Assembly: GCF_000430765.1 (NCBI RefSeq)
Contig: NZ_AUMQ01000034.1
Span: 1 to 64,000 of the forward strand
Length of the DNA stretch: 64,000 nt
Direction: 5' to 3'
DNA from: Peribacillus kribbensis DSM 17871
GTDB taxonomy: Bacteria; Bacillota; Bacilli; Bacillales; DSM-1321
A model generated the notes under the pieces. That model did not search any database. It had not been told where the DNA came from and saw only the letters and a program-made list of their open reading frames with translations. A program made the position numbers and the translations under genes. This document shows positions 40,559 to 50,327 of the stretch, in pieces. Every line of letters starts with the position of its first letter. The first letter of the stretch is position 1.

Positions 40559-41878
40559 ATGGAAAAAAATAATTTTGAAAGATTTAACTTTCAAAACTAC
40601 ATAATAGATGCTATTAACGAACTGGGGTTCTCAAAACCGACTGAAATTCAGGAGCGCGTAATACCAGCTATCAAAAATGGATGGAGCATGATCGGACAGT
40701 CCCAGACCGGAACTGGAAAGACCCACGCGTACCTTCTGCCGGTAATGGACAGACTGGATCTTGAAAAAGAAGAGGTTCAGGCTATTATCGCTGCCCCTAC
40801 AAGGGAGCTCGCTAACCAAATATATCAGGAAGCATTGAAGATCGCAGCCCAATTCCCGGAAGACAGCCCAGTTTCTGTCAAACTGTTCATTGGCGGAACA
40901 GACAAACAGCGGACAATAGAAAAACTGAAGAAGCAGCCGCAGCTGGTGATCGGGACACCGGGAAGGATTAAGGATCTCGTAATTGAAAATGCGCTTGAGG
41001 TATATAACGCGAAAACCCTGATTGTGGATGAGGCTGACCTGATGCTGGATATGGGTTTCATTGAAGATGTGGATCAATTCGCAGGAAAGATGGCAGAAAA
41101 GACCCAGATGCTGGTATTTTCGGCTACCATTCCAGAAAAACTGAAACCGTTTTTGAAAAAATATATGGAAAATCCAAAATATGTCCAGGTTTCACCCGGG
41201 CAGGCAGCTGCCAAGAAAATTGATCATGTCTTGATTCCGGCAAAGCACAGAAATAAGATGACACTGCTTTATGACATGCTGCAGCTTTACAATCCGTATC
41301 TTGCCATCATCTTCACCAATACAAAGAAAAAAGCGGAAGAAGTAGCTGCTTCGCTGACTGGTAAGGGATTAAAGGTTGGAAGGATACATGGTGATCTGAC
41401 TCCGCGTGAGCGTAAGAAAATGATGAAACAGGTGAATGATCTTGAATTTCAATATATAGTCGCTACCGACCTTGCGGCAAGAGGGATTGATATTGAAGGC
41501 GTAAGCCATGTCATCAATTTTGAGCTTCCTTCGGATCTCGATTTCTACATCCATCGGACCGGAAGAACGGCGAGGGCAGGCTACTCAGGGATAGCAGCTA
41601 CGATTTATGAAACCTCTGATGAAGATGCTTTGAACCGTTTGGAAAAAATGGGCATTGAATTTAAAAATATAGATATCAGAGATGGAGAATGGACAGAAGC
41701 AGAAGACCGGAATAAGCGGCAAAAGCGTAAAAGGCAGGATGATGACGCTGTGGAAACAGCTAAGCGGCTTGTGAAAAAGCCATCCAAGGTAAAGCCTGGC
41801 TATAAGAAAAAGATGCAGTATGAAATGGAGAGTATTAAAAAACGCCAGCGCAGGATGGCGGCGAAAAAGAAGAAATAA
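40559..41878 (+). CDS. cshB: DEAD-box RNA helicase CshB
   Basis: Cold-shock-linked RNA helicase. The 439-residue protein has all core motifs: Q motif ([23 protein letters not shown]), AQTGTGKT-type Walker A ([14 protein letters not shown]), [28 protein letters not shown], and the C-terminal [11 protein letters not shown] basic tail ([10 protein letters not shown] to AAKKKK) probably binds RNA. AAGGAGAAATAAC is the ribosome site. The stop codon touches the following nfo frame; nfo starts 21 bases on. Confidence 0.95.
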   Translation: MEKNNFERFNFQNYIIDAINELGFSKPTEIQERVIPAIKNGWSMIGQSQTGTGKTHAYLLPVMDRLDLEKEEVQAIIAAPTRELANQIYQEALKIAAQFPEDSPVSVKLFIGGTDKQRTIEKLKKQPQLVIGTPGRIKDLVIENALEVYNAKTLIVDEADLMLDMGFIEDVDQFAGKMAEKTQMLVFSATIPEKLKPFLKKYMENPKYVQVSPGQAAAKKIDHVLIPAKHRNKMTLLYDMLQLYNPYLAIIFTNTKKKAEEVAASLTGKGLKVGRIHGDLTPRERKKMMKQVNDLEFQYIVATDLAARGIDIEGVSHVINFELPSDLDFYIHRTGRTARAGYSGIAATIYETSDEDALNRLEKMGIEFKNIDIRDGEWTEAEDRNKRQKRKRQDDDAVETAKRLVKKPSKVKPGYKKKMQYEMESIKKRQRRMAAKKKK

Positions 41879-41898
41879 TGCAGGCGGGGGAAAGTGAA

Positions 41899-42792
41899 AT
41901 GTTGAAAATCGGATCTCATGTATCGATGAGCGGAACCAAGATGCTTCTTGGCGCTGCAGCAGAGGCAGTTTCATATGGTGCAAATACCTTTATGATTTAC
42001 ACTGGAGCCCCTCAGAATACAAGAAGAAAAAAGATTGAGGACTTGAACATTGAAGCGGGCAGGAATTACATGGAAATCAATGGAATTGATGAAATAGTCG
42101 TTCATGCTCCCTATATCATCAATATCGGCAATACGGCTAATCCAGATACTTTTGACTTGGGAGTAAGATTCTTAAGGTCAGAAATTGAGCGTACAGAGGC
42201 ACTTGGAGCAAGACAAATTGTCCTTCATCCGGGCAGCCATGTTGGAGCTGGAGCCGAAGCGGGGATCAAGAAAATCATAGAAGGACTTAATGAAGTGCTG
42301 ACACCTGAGCAGACGGTCCAAATTGCTCTGGAAACAATGGCAGGAAAAGGCTCCGAATGCGGAAGAAGCTTTGAAGAGCTGGCAATGATCATGGATGGCG
42401 TCAGATTAAACGATAAGCTCTCTGTGTGTTTTGATACGTGTCACACTCATGATGCCGGATATAATATTGTGGAAGATTTTGATGGAGTTTTGAATGAATT
42501 CGATAAAACCGTCGGTCTGGAAAAGCTGAAGGTGCTCCATATTAATGACAGCAAAAATGAAATCGGTATGAGAAAAGACCGCCATGAAAATATCGGATTT
42601 GGAAGAATCGGCTTCCAGGCGTTAAATTATATCGTTCATCATCCTGATTTAATGGATGTTCCTAAAATTCTGGAAACCCCATTCGTGGGCGAAGATAAAA
42701 AGAATAAAAAAGCCCCTTACAAACTGGAAATTGAGATGTTCAGGAACAAGGAATTCAACGATAATCTGTTGGCTGACGTTATGAATCAATAA
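41899..42792 (+). CDS. nfo: Type IV endonuclease (AP endonuclease) Nfo
   Basis: Zinc-dependent apurinic/apyrimidinic endonuclease for base excision repair, with a spore-related role in B. subtilis (YqfS). The 297-residue TIM-barrel protein has the family motifs [37 protein letters not shown], and [20 protein letters not shown]. Length is identical to B. subtilis Nfo. GGGGGAAAGTGAA precedes the ATG at 41899. Confidence 0.96.
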   Translation: MLKIGSHVSMSGTKMLLGAAAEAVSYGANTFMIYTGAPQNTRRKKIEDLNIEAGRNYMEINGIDEIVVHAPYIINIGNTANPDTFDLGVRFLRSEIERTEALGARQIVLHPGSHVGAGAEAGIKKIIEGLNEVLTPEQTVQIALETMAGKGSECGRSFEELAMIMDGVRLNDKLSVCFDTCHTHDAGYNIVEDFDGVLNEFDKTVGLEKLKVLHINDSKNEIGMRKDRHENIGFGRIGFQALNYIVHHPDLMDVPKILETPFVGEDKKNKKAPYKLEIEMFRNKEFNDNLLADVMNQ

Positions 42793-42795
42793 ACA

Positions 42796-42826
42796 AAAAC
42801 CGGCACTTGCTTATGTGCCGGTTTTA
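42796..42826. terminator. Terminator after nfo
   Basis: AAAACCGGCAC (42796-42806) pairs with GTGCCGGTTTT (42815-42825) around an 8-base loop, with T residues following. Confidence 0.93.
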
Positions 42827-43106
42827 ATTTGGGACAAAAGAGAGTTTTAATGTAATCTTGCTTACGAATTCCACTGTTGAATACCTAAGTTAATTCAAAA
42901 ACGGCTTAGGAGTTGATAATATCAGATAAACTAAGCTTTTACACACTCCTTATTCCATTAAGAATGATAAAAACTCAGGTTGCATTTTTATATCTGTCGG
43001 AATGGAACTCAGACACTCCATTCTAAAACACACACAATTAAATATCTCTAAATAGGCTGCTTTTTGTTGAGCCTGCCTGTAGGCTGCCAGTACATGGCTT
43101 CTTGCT
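42827..43106. other. Gene-free AT-rich spacer between nfo and yqfT
   Basis: Nothing gene-like is seen. There is a short inverted repeat CCTAAG (42884-42889)/CTTAGG (42905-42910) of unknown meaning. Confidence 0.5.
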
Positions 43107-43358
43107 TTATGTGAGCTGATTGAAAAGCGATTCAATCTGCAGGGCCGTTTTTTTGCCTGTTATGGATTCAATATCCTGAAGGACCTTCCTTCTTTGGACT
43201 TCATCAAAAATATTAAGATTTTTCCCATTCAGCAGGACAGCGATTTTTCCAGCGTGCTCTTCGCTTAAGACAACTCCATACTGCCTTCCTATTTTCATCA
43301 GTTCATCCCGTTTAATGCTGTTGATTTTTTGGTTGACCATCATTTCGTAGAATTTCAT
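43107..43358 (-). CDS. yqfT: DUF2624 family protein YqfT
   Basis: An 83-residue protein of unknown function (MKFYEMMVNQKINSIKRDEL at the start) from the DUF2624 family of Bacilli. It looks helical with no membrane segment; motifs KIGRQYGVVLSEEHAGKIA and NGKNLNIFDEVQR are visible. GAGGAGGGATACACC is the ribosome site for the ATG at 43358; an earlier in-frame ATG at 43433 lacks one. It is divergent from the zinc uptake operon. Confidence 0.82.
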   Translation of the reverse strand: MKFYEMMVNQKINSIKRDELMKIGRQYGVVLSEEHAGKIAVLLNGKNLNIFDEVQRRKVLQDIESITGKKTALQIESLFNQLT

Positions 43359-43434
43359 GGTGTATCCCTCCTCTTTTTTAACATATGAGGGCGCATAGGA
43401 ACAGTGAACAAAAAATAAAATGAAAGCAGGCAAG

Positions 43435-43463
43435 TTTACATTGGGCGGAAAGTAAGGTATACT
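43435..43463 (+). promoter_or_regulatory. Promoter of the zinc uptake operon
   Basis: TTTACA (43435-43440), 17 bases, TATACT (43458-43463), 44 bases before znuC. The predicted transcript start lies just ahead of the Zur-like operator. Confidence 0.7.
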
Positions 43464-43471
43464 ACTGAAGT

Positions 43472-43494
43472 TAAATCGTAATGATTCTTAAATA
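43472..43494 (+). promoter_or_regulatory. Zur-type operator
   Basis: The left half TAAATCGTAAT matches the Bacillus Zur box (TAAATCGTAATNATTACGATTTA) perfectly, with the centre at 43483. The right half, ATTCTTAAATA, keeps only ATT and the AT-rich end. It lies at about +3 to +25 relative to the predicted start. The gene for Zur is the third gene of this operon, so feedback control is likely. Confidence 0.65.
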
Positions 43495-43506
43495 ATAGGT
43501 GATTGT

Positions 43507-44259
43507 ATGGTAAATGTAATTAAAATGAATCATGTATCTTATAAATATGAAAAACAGAACGTGCTGGAGGATATCACATTGGAAGTCCCTAAGGGGGCGT
43601 TCCTGGCCATCGTGGGTCCGAATGGATCGGGAAAATCCACGATGCTTAAGCTTCTGCTGGGATTGCTCAGAGTCCAGCAGGGGAGCATTGAATTATTCGG
43701 ACAGGATATCCGCTCTTTCAAACATTCGGAAAAAATTGGGTTCGTATCCCAAAAGGCCAATTCCTTCAACACAGGTTTCCCGGCTACAGTCTTTGAGGTA
43801 GTTCTAAGCGGGCTATCCCGTAAAATCGGCCTATTTAGACTGGCCTCAAAGGAAGAAAGGCAAAAAGTCCTTAATGTTCTTGATTCAGTAGGTATGCTGG
43901 AATTCAGGAATAAGAATATCGGGGAATTGTCTGGTGGCCAGCAGCAGCGTGTCTTCATTGCAAGGGCCCTGGTGAGCGAGCCGGAGCTGATCATTCTTGA
44001 TGAGCCGACCGTTGGAGTGGATGCGAAAAATGTGCAGCAATTTTATGACATGCTTGAAGAGCTGAACAAGGAGCTGCATATTACCCTTGTGCTCGTTACC
44101 CATGATATTGGAGTAATCAGTGATAAAATTACCCATGTAGCCTGTTTGAACAAGCATCTTCACTTCCACGGAGACAGCCGTGCATTTAACGCTTTAAATG
44201 AAAATGAATTATCCAGTATATATGGACATGAAGTCCAGATTCTTCATCACCATCATTAA
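43507..44259 (+). CDS. znuC: Zinc ABC transporter ATP-binding protein
   Basis: ATPase of a high-affinity zinc importer (ZurA/AdcC/ZnuC type). The 250-residue protein has Walker A (VGPNGSGKST, residues 36-45), signature [15 protein letters not shown], Walker B LIILDEPTVGVD and H-loop VTHDIG, and a His-rich end (EVQILHHHH). AGGTGATTGT precedes the ATG. The next genes are the permease and zur. No substrate-binding lipoprotein gene is present here and it must lie elsewhere. Confidence 0.92.
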   Translation: MVNVIKMNHVSYKYEKQNVLEDITLEVPKGAFLAIVGPNGSGKSTMLKLLLGLLRVQQGSIELFGQDIRSFKHSEKIGFVSQKANSFNTGFPATVFEVVLSGLSRKIGLFRLASKEERQKVLNVLDSVGMLEFRNKNIGELSGGQQQRVFIARALVSEPELIILDEPTVGVDAKNVQQFYDMLEELNKELHITLVLVTHDIGVISDKITHVACLNKHLHFHGDSRAFNALNENELSSIYGHEVQILHHHH

Positions 44260-44314
44260 GATGGAGCCATCAGCTTTATGGGCTGTATAATAAGATTGTT
44301 GGAGGCTTTCCCTC

Positions 44315-45154
44315 ATGATTTCGGGTTTATTTCAATATGAATTTCTTCAAAATGCCTTTTTGACAGGCATCATTATAGGAGCCATTGCTCCATTGCTCGG
44401 TGTATTTGTTGTAGTAAGGCGGCTGTCGCTGATCGCTGATGCACTCAGCCATGTTACACTCGCTGGGATTGCGTTCAGCCTTCTTCTTGAAAAGAAGCTG
44501 GGAGTCCTTTCGGGATTAAATCCTCTGTATATGGGGATGGGTTTCTCTGTGGCTGGGGCCTTGTTTATTGAGAGGCTGAGATCTGTTTATAAACATTATC
44601 AGGAATTGGCCATTCCCATTATCTTATCTGGCGGCATCGGATTAAGCGCCATTTTTATATCCATAGCCCATGGATTTAATACAGATTTATTCAGTTATCT
44701 GTTTGGAAGCGTCAGTGCTGTCACTAGGACGGATTTATGGATCATCTTAGGAATCAGCCTTTTTGTAATTGTGGCGATCAGGCTGCTCTTTAAGGAGCTG
44801 TTCCTTCTCTCTTTTGACGAGGAGCATGCCAAAGCATCCGGGGTTCCCGCAAAATTTGTACATTTCATTTTCATCATAATGGTTGCACTGGTCATTGCTG
44901 CCTCCATGAGGATTGTAGGAATCCTTCTTGTTTCTTCCCTCATGACCCTTCCAGTGGCTGCAAGCATCAGGATTGCTAAAGGATTTAAACAGACGATGAT
45001 TTACTCGGTCATTTTTGGGGAGGCGGCAGTGGTCGGAGGCTTATTCCTGTCTTACTATCTTGACTGGGCACCGGGAGGAACAATCGTACTTCTATCCATC
45101 CTGATTCTGCTTCTTTCGATTTTGTATAAAAATATCCGTCTCCGGATTCTTTGA
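44315..45154 (+). CDS. znuB: Zinc ABC transporter permease
   Basis: Membrane subunit of the ABC-3 metal importer family. The 279-residue protein has about eight membrane segments; the family stretch [25 protein letters not shown] lies near residues 28-52 and [22 protein letters not shown] near 200. The start has TTGGAGGCTTTCCC. It overlaps the open frame of zur by 4 bases. Confidence 0.92.
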   Translation: MISGLFQYEFLQNAFLTGIIIGAIAPLLGVFVVVRRLSLIADALSHVTLAGIAFSLLLEKKLGVLSGLNPLYMGMGFSVAGALFIERLRSVYKHYQELAIPIILSGGIGLSAIFISIAHGFNTDLFSYLFGSVSAVTRTDLWIILGISLFVIVAIRLLFKELFLLSFDEEHAKASGVPAKFVHFIFIIMVALVIAASMRIVGILLVSSLMTLPVAASIRIAKGFKQTMIYSVIFGEAAVVGGLFLSYYLDWAPGGTIVLLSILILLLSILYKNIRLRIL

Positions 45155-45165
45155 TGGAGGTAAAT

Positions 45166-45591
45166 ATGAATCTTACTCAAGCAATGGACATTTTAAAGGA
45201 ACACGGCTTTAAACATACGGGAAAGCGGAAGCAAATGCTCGAGCTTTTCGCTGTTAAAAATAAATATTTGACTGCTAAAGATGTTCTCGAGCATATGAAG
45301 AAGGATTATCCGGGCTTAAGCTTTGATACCATTTACCGGAACTTATCCATGTTTGCTGAATTAAGGATATTCGAGATGACAGAGCTGTCTGGAGAAAAGC
45401 ATTTTCGCTTTGCGTGCAGCAAGGATCATCACCATCATCATTTTATCTGCCTGGACTGTGGGATCACGAAGCAGATTGCCACATGCCCCATGAATGAACT
45501 TCAGGCAGATTTAAAGGATTATGACATCTCAGGTCATAAATTTGAAATTTACGGCAAATGCCCGGACTGCAGGTCAGGGGCCGCATTATAA
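45166..45591 (+). CDS. zur: Zinc uptake repressor Zur (Fur family)
   Basis: Zinc-sensing repressor. The 141-residue protein has an N-terminal winged helix ([39 protein letters not shown]), the sensor His cluster [15 protein letters not shown] and the structural zinc cysteines CLDC and CPDC. It is close to B. subtilis Zur (YqfV). GATGGAGGTAAAT precedes the ATG at 45166. The operator before znuC is its probable target. Confidence 0.95.
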   Translation: MNLTQAMDILKEHGFKHTGKRKQMLELFAVKNKYLTAKDVLEHMKKDYPGLSFDTIYRNLSMFAELRIFEMTELSGEKHFRFACSKDHHHHHFICLDCGITKQIATCPMNELQADLKDYDISGHKFEIYGKCPDCRSGAAL

Positions 45592-45627
45592 AAGGAGCGA
45601 AGGCTTTTAGGCCCAAGCTCCTTTTTA
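45591..45627. terminator. Terminator between convergent zur and yqfW
   Basis: AAAGGAGC (45591-45598) pairs with GCTCCTTT (45617-45624), followed by T. The last base of the zur stop codon is its first base. It can also serve yqfW on the other strand. Confidence 0.85.
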
Positions 45628-46206
45628 TTATTGCTTCTCCTTGTGCTTCAGCCAGTGGCCGACCCAGTGTTTTGCCTCATGCCAGTCTTTGACTCTTACG
45701 ACATTTTCCGGAACAGGATCCTGATTATAAGGGGCATTGAAGAGCAGGACTGGAATTCTGCAATGCTCCGCAATGGCCACGGCATTATCATGCTTATCTT
45801 CAAAGAAGATATCAACCTTATGCTGGATGGCTGCAGCTACTTTATCATGGGATCCAACCAGCTCAATATGATGGGCAGCTAAATCCTGCTTCTTAAACCA
45901 TGCCTCTGTGACATCTAGGAGGCTTTTTGATCTGGCACTGATGATGATTAATTCATGCTCGTCCTTCCATTTGGTCAGTGCATCCTTGGCTCCGGATGCG
46001 ATTGGGGACTCAGCATAAATCAGAGGCTCGGTCTTTTTGAACCACGTGGAAAAGACCTCTCCCGGAACGTTTACAAAGGGAGTCAGTTCATACTGGGTAA
46101 TATCCTGTATGGTCAAGCTTAAGTTGAACTCTTTATTGATAAAGGGCAGCAGTGCATCCGGACGGGTGATCGTTCCGTCTATGTCTATACCAAATCGTTT
46201 TCTCAT
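45628..46206 (-). CDS. yqfW: HAD-family putative nucleotidase YqfW
   Basis: A 192-residue protein of the 5'-nucleotidase-like HAD superfamily. The nucleophile motif is IDIDGTITRPDALLPFI at the N-terminus, motif II is IIISARSK, and the metal-binding acidic motif is DIFFEDKHDNAVAIAE. Substrate unknown. GGAGAATGACAA is upstream of the start. Same place and length as B. subtilis YqfW. Confidence 0.88.
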   Translation of the reverse strand: MRKRFGIDIDGTITRPDALLPFINKEFNLSLTIQDITQYELTPFVNVPGEVFSTWFKKTEPLIYAESPIASGAKDALTKWKDEHELIIISARSKSLLDVTEAWFKKQDLAAHHIELVGSHDKVAAAIQHKVDIFFEDKHDNAVAIAEHCRIPVLLFNAPYNQDPVPENVVRVKDWHEAKHWVGHWLKHKEKQ

Positions 46207-46359
46207 TTGTCATTCTCCTATGTAAGTATTTCCTACTCAGTGTATCACACACTCCTGTAACCTGAAATAATTCCCTGGTTCAGAAATCATTGCTATCATG
46301 ATGGACTCCTGTACTACAAATACTAAAAAAGCTTCCAACCTTGAAAGTGAGGGATTCCA

Positions 46360-46818
46360 ATGGGAAATAATCAAGCGGATCAGCATGGCGTTAATGAATT
46401 TCCACAGGATAGCAGCACAGATAGCGGGAGCAGCAGAAATGAATATGCAGAAGAGAACAAGGTGGAAGCGGGAGAGAATATTCAAGTTCAGAAGAACAGC
46501 CATGATGCTGGCGGCAGCGAAGCACGCTTTAATACCGAAATGTCCGCCGAGGTTCTTCCGGGAACCTCTCACATGCTTTCACGCAGTGAGACTGAGAACC
46601 ATGAACAAAGCGTACTTGGTGCTGGCACAGGCATTGGCTATGCAGCGCTCGCCGTTTCTATCCTTTCCCTTTTTCTTGCCCCTGTCCTCTTTGGAATAGT
46701 GGGAATCGTTCTCGGGTTCATGGCAAGAAACAGAGAGGCAAAAACCCTTGGCAACTGGGCGATAGGGATTGGGGCATTTGCCCTCATAGTAGGTGTGATC
46801 ATACTTCCTTTCTTTTAG
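46360..46818 (+). CDS. yqfX: YqfX-like small membrane protein
   Basis: A 152-residue protein with an N-terminal polar, acidic and disordered region (1-85) and two C-terminal membrane segments (about 90-118 and 130-152) separated by MARNREAKTLGNWAIGIG, a pattern of the DUF4190-type membrane proteins. Function unknown. GTGAGGGATT precedes the ATG. It lies between yqfW and ispG, as yqfX does in B. subtilis. Confidence 0.78.
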   Translation: MGNNQADQHGVNEFPQDSSTDSGSSRNEYAEENKVEAGENIQVQKNSHDAGGSEARFNTEMSAEVLPGTSHMLSRSETENHEQSVLGAGTGIGYAALAVSILSLFLAPVLFGIVGIVLGFMARNREAKTLGNWAIGIGAFALIVGVIILPFF

Positions 46819-46844
46819 CCAGGTTATCCAGGGTGAAATCAATT

Positions 46845-46878
46845 AAGGGATTCAGAACTGTACATTCTGAATCCCTTT
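46845..46878 (+). terminator. Terminator after yqfX
   Basis: AAGGGATTCAGAA (46845-46857) and TTCTGAATCCCTT (46865-46877) form a perfect 13-pair stem with a 7-base loop. The T tract after it is short (TTAC). Confidence 0.85.
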
Positions 46879-46935
46879 ACAAATTTAGTCTTCTCCTATG
46901 CTTATTGGCCCTGCCTCGGTTGCAGAACTGGACAA

Positions 46936-46982
46936 AATAAAAAACTGCGGGCAAGCCTGGAATGCACCTGGCGCCCGCAGTT
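46936..46982 (-). terminator. Terminator of ispG
   Basis: On the minus strand AACTGCGGGC (46982-46973) pairs with GCCCGCAGTT (46952-46943), followed by TTTTATTTT. Confidence 0.9.
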
Positions 46983-46993
46983 CTGAAGCTGAG

Positions 46994-48091
46994 TTACACG
47001 TTTGCAGTCTGCGCTGCAAAATACTCTTCAGCAATCTTGTCAATTTCCTTCTTAAGCTCCTCGACCATTACGGCTTCAGGAACCTTGCGGACAATCTTTC
47101 CTTTACGGAACAGAAGGCCTTCGCCCCGGGCGCCGGCGATGCCGATATCGGCTTCCCTTGCTTCGCCTGGTCCATTCACGGCGCATCCAAGGACAGCGAC
47201 TTTGATTGGAGCCTTAATACTCTGGATATATTCTTCTACCTCATTGGCTATGCTGATAAGGTCGATTTCGATCCTGCCGCAGGTTGGGCACGAAATCAGT
47301 GTGGCAGCATTGGAGATGAGTCCGAATGATTTCAACAGCTCTCTTGCAACCTTTACTTCCTCAACAGGATCTGCGCTAAGGGAAACCCTTAGGGTGTTTC
47401 CAATTCCCATGCTCAGGATCGCTCCAAGACCTGCTGCACTCTTCACAGTGCCGGCAAAGAGGGTTCCTGATTCAGTGATTCCAAGATGTAAAGGATAATC
47501 AAATGCCTGGGCTGCTTTTCTGTAGGCCTCAATAGCCAGGTTTACATCGGAAGCCTTCATTGAAACGATGATATCGTGGAAATCCAGGTCCTCCAGAATC
47601 TTGATATGATGAAGGGCGCTTTCGACCATTCCATCAGCTGTTGGATATCCATACTTTTCAATGATTTTCCTTTCCAAAGATCCGGCATTTACCCCAATGC
47701 GGATAGGAATCCCTTTTTCCTTGGCAGCTTTAACCACGGCTTCGACCTTTTCCCTGCGTCCGATATTGCCGGGATTGATTCTGATTTTATCCGCACCGCC
47801 CTCGATGGCCTTAAGGGCAAGCTTGTAATCAAAATGAATATCTACAACAAGCGGAATATTAATACGCTTTTTGATCTCAGATATGGCATTGGCAGCTCTC
47901 TCGTCAGGGCATGCCACGCGGACAATCTGGCAGCCTGCTTCTTCAAGGCGCTTTATTTCTGCAACGGTAGCTTCTACGTCATGTGTTTTAGTCGTAGTCA
48001 TACTTTGGATGACTACTTGGTTATTTCCCCCTATGGTCAGGTTTCCTACCTTAACCGGGCGGGTTTTTGTACGATGTATAATTTCACTCAC
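46994..48091 (-). CDS. ispG: 4-hydroxy-3-methylbut-2-en-1-yl diphosphate synthase IspG
   Basis: Iron-sulfur enzyme of the MEP isoprenoid pathway that forms HMBPP, the substrate of IspH. The 365-residue protein has the TIM-barrel start [18 protein letters not shown] and the cluster-binding end with [12 protein letters not shown] and [12 protein letters not shown]. The start is GTG at 48091 with AAGGAGAG 10 bases upstream. It has its own promoter and terminator. Confidence 0.96.
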   Translation of the reverse strand: MSEIIHRTKTRPVKVGNLTIGGNNQVVIQSMTTTKTHDVEATVAEIKRLEEAGCQIVRVACPDERAANAISEIKKRINIPLVVDIHFDYKLALKAIEGGADKIRINPGNIGRREKVEAVVKAAKEKGIPIRIGVNAGSLERKIIEKYGYPTADGMVESALHHIKILEDLDFHDIIVSMKASDVNLAIEAYRKAAQAFDYPLHLGITESGTLFAGTVKSAAGLGAILSMGIGNTLRVSLSADPVEEVKVARELLKSFGLISNAATLISCPTCGRIEIDLISIANEVEEYIQSIKAPIKVAVLGCAVNGPGEAREADIGIAGARGEGLLFRKGKIVRKVPEAVMVEELKKEIDKIAEEYFAAQTANV

Positions 48092-48115
48092 GTGTATTTT
48101 CTCTCCTTCAGGAAA

Positions 48116-48135
48116 AAGCGGAATAAAAACCGCTT
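48116..48135 (-). other. Terminator-like hairpin in the ispG leader
   Basis: On the minus strand AAGCGG (48135-48130), a loop of 8 bases and CCGCTT (48121-48116) are followed by TTTCC. It lies between the ispG promoter and ribosome site. The stem is short, so this is weak evidence for attenuation. Confidence 0.4.
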
Positions 48136-48153
48136 GTTTTCTTACACGGTCTT

Positions 48154-48183
48154 ATTGTATCAATTTTTCTCGGTTTTTGACAA
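48154..48183 (-). promoter_or_regulatory. Promoter of ispG
   Basis: On the minus strand TTGTCA (48183-48178), 18 bases, TACAAT (48159-48154), about 63 bases before the ispG start. Confidence 0.6.
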
Positions 48184-48202
48184 TATTCTGCATGAAAACA
48201 GT

Positions 48203-48562
48203 TCATTCCTTATACCGGGGGATTTTATAACTTTTGCCTATCTGAATATCCTCAGGCTCCTTACCATTGTTCAATTTTCTAAAATCTGCTATTACATCCT
48301 CGATCGGTTTATTTAGCTTTCCCTCCCGCTGCTCAATTATCGACAAAATTGTATCACCGGCCTCAATTTTTGTTTCTGTAAAAGGTATGCCTGCGTCCGT
48401 TTTATTTTCCTGTTTATTTTCCTGTTCCTGGGGCTCCTCCGTGACATGGAGTTTCCCTGAGGAAGTAACAGAATGGCGGACTGGAATGGTACCGGCCGTT
48501 AAGTCGTAATAAATGATGAACAGCAGGAAGAAAAAAGAGAGAACATAGAGAAGACGGCGCAT
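48203..48562 (-). CDS. yqfZ: LysM-domain membrane-anchored protein YqfZ
   Basis: A 119-residue protein with an N-terminal signal anchor (RRLLYVLSFFFLLFIIYYDL), a polar linker and a C-terminal LysM-like domain (IEAGDTILSIIEQREGKLNK to IQIGKSYKIPRYKE), which would bind peptidoglycan. The B. subtilis counterpart YqfZ is sporulation-linked. GCGGGGGTTTTAT precedes the start. It lies upstream of ispG on the same strand, separated by the ispG promoter. Confidence 0.82.
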   Translation of the reverse strand: MRRLLYVLSFFFLLFIIYYDLTAGTIPVRHSVTSSGKLHVTEEPQEQENKQENKTDAGIPFTETKIEAGDTILSIIEQREGKLNKPIEDVIADFRKLNNGKEPEDIQIGKSYKIPRYKE

Positions 48563-48754
48563 ATAAAACCCCCGCGATCAGCTTTTACTTCAATATATTC
48601 CAGCCTGTTCCATATATTCCTGTCTGAAATAGAAAATAGAGTAGGAAAAGTAGAGAAAATATAGAGTTTTAACCTGAAAGTTGATTTCCGCTGATCCGAG
48701 TAAACAAGTAACGTTAGCGGAGATTTTCGGCCAACGGCAGGAAGGCTGTGATAA

Positions 48755-48784
48755 ATAAAAAAGGACGTATGCATTCATACGTCC
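48755..48784 (-). terminator. Terminator of yqgB
   Basis: On the minus strand GGACGTATG (48784-48776) pairs with CATACGTCC (48771-48763), followed by TTTTTTATTT. Confidence 0.92.
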
Positions 48785-48831
48785 ATTCTTGTGATATTTA
48801 ATAAGATAGCACCCGGAAAACGCAGTTCACG

Positions 48832-49614
48832 TTAATCGCGCGGTTTCTGCTTGGGAAGGGGAACCTCCTTGATGCTGAGATAAAGGATGATCAGAGTTAC
48901 TAACCAATTGATGAATGGCTTGTAAACGACATTTGTCTGTAAAAAGCCCATGATGGTAAAAAATACGGTGGCCAGAGTCAGGCTGTAGGCGGTAAGTCTC
49001 CACAAATGCCTGTATTGAAGCCTTCTTTCCATTCTGCTGGCCAGGAACAAGCCGACAAGGGCAATGATGGTTGCCTGGAAGAACAAGGAAGCTGCCGCCG
49101 TACAATAAATCGTAAGAGAGAGGGCTGGAAGAATAATAAAATAGAGTGATTGAATTTTATTCAGTGCATCAAGAGCCGTTTTATTAGTAATATGCATTCC
49201 CCGAGCCATCGAATATTCATAAGAACCTGTGTTTCCTCCAGCTGTGAAGACCATTTTGTCCTTTAACAGTGCGATGGCGCTTCCGCCTCGATTGGTTACC
49301 TCTCTCTCTGTCACAGCTCCGCTTGAATCTAAATAAATATTAAAGCCGTCCTTCTTCATTAGGAAAGGCACACTGCTTTTGGTTGTCAGCACGCCGTCTT
49401 TTATTTCAAAGTCAGGAAGATCCTTATTCATGGTGCTCTTCGCAGCTTTTACCCCTGCTGTAATCTCCATGTTTACATAGATTAACGAGGGCAGTACGGA
49501 AATCAAGGAGAGCATAAAAAGATAGAGAATCGTCTTACCGATGCCCTGGAATCTAAATCTCGCAATATCTTTAGGAGAATAAAGACTTTTATAGAACTGG
49601 ACAAATATATTCAT
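48832..49614 (-). CDS. yqgB: DUF1189 membrane protein YqgB
   Basis: A 260-residue membrane protein (QFYKSLYSPKDIARFRFQGIG at the N-terminus is the family mark) with one N-terminal membrane segment, a central extracytoplasmic region (about 50-150) and four further membrane segments. Function unknown. GGTGGGAGTGC is upstream of the ATG. Same position as B. subtilis yqgB. Confidence 0.85.
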   Translation of the reverse strand: MNIFVQFYKSLYSPKDIARFRFQGIGKTILYLFMLSLISVLPSLIYVNMEITAGVKAAKSTMNKDLPDFEIKDGVLTTKSSVPFLMKKDGFNIYLDSSGAVTEREVTNRGGSAIALLKDKMVFTAGGNTGSYEYSMARGMHITNKTALDALNKIQSLYFIILPALSLTIYCTAAASLFFQATIIALVGLFLASRMERRLQYRHLWRLTAYSLTLATVFFTIMGFLQTNVVYKPFINWLVTLIILYLSIKEVPLPKQKPRD

Positions 49615-49814
49615 TTTTTGAGCACTCCCACCAACATTATGTATCCCTTTATTCTAGCCTTCAAATGGAAATTAGACAACCCAAATAGCCTTAAAGGACG
49701 CAAGGTATAGATGTTTCAACTTCCTAATAATGAGTTATAGTAGATACCAGCGGGACAAAATTAATCATTTACATAATAGTCTTTTTGAGCTGGGCGCAAT
49801 TAGGGGGGCTGAAG

Positions 49815-50297
49815 ATGGATGCAATATATTGGGGGATTATTATCATTTTATTTATTATAGGATTCGCGGGATTGTTTTTCCCTATTATTCCCAGTGTGAT
49901 ATTTGTTTTTGGGGGAATCTTATTATATGGGGTTTTCTTCACGTTTGAACACTTTGGCTACTTTTTTTGGGCCATCGAGATAGTATTTGTTGCCCTGCTG
50001 TTTATCGCAGACTATGCTGCCAATTTCTTCGGCGTTAAGAAATCTGGGGGATCGAAGGCTGGAGTGTGGGGGAGTACTATTGGCCTGATTGTCGGACCGT
50101 TCCTCATACCTGTAGTCGGGATTATAGCCGGCCCATTTTTAGGGGCCATACTTGCTGAGCTTATTTTTAAAAGAAGAGATATAAAGACTGCTTTTAAAAT
50201 AGGGCTTGGTTCTGTGGCTGGCTTTATTTCAAGTGTGATTGCCAAAGGTTTGATTCAGGCAGCCATGGTTGGATATTTTCTTTTCCATGTATTATAA
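49815..50297 (+). CDS. yqgC: DUF456 membrane protein YqgC
   Basis: A 160-residue, very hydrophobic protein with about four membrane segments and the family stretch GSTIGLIVGPFLIPVVGIIAGPF, rich in glycine, as in Gly-zipper-like DUF456 proteins. Function unknown. AGGGGGGCTGAAG precedes the ATG at 49815; the earlier in-frame start at 49785 has no site. It is upstream of sodA, as in B. subtilis. Confidence 0.88.
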   Translation: MDAIYWGIIIILFIIGFAGLFFPIIPSVIFVFGGILLYGVFFTFEHFGYFFWAIEIVFVALLFIADYAANFFGVKKSGGSKAGVWGSTIGLIVGPFLIPVVGIIAGPFLGAILAELIFKRRDIKTAFKIGLGSVAGFISSVIAKGLIQAAMVGYFLFHVL

Positions 50298-50327
50298 AAA
50301 AATAAAGAAAATAAAAGTGCTAAAAAT

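Noticed and set aside
47576-48316. Plus-strand frame of 246 residues opposite ispG
   Set aside because: It is antisense to a clear ispG and its promoter, with no family features.
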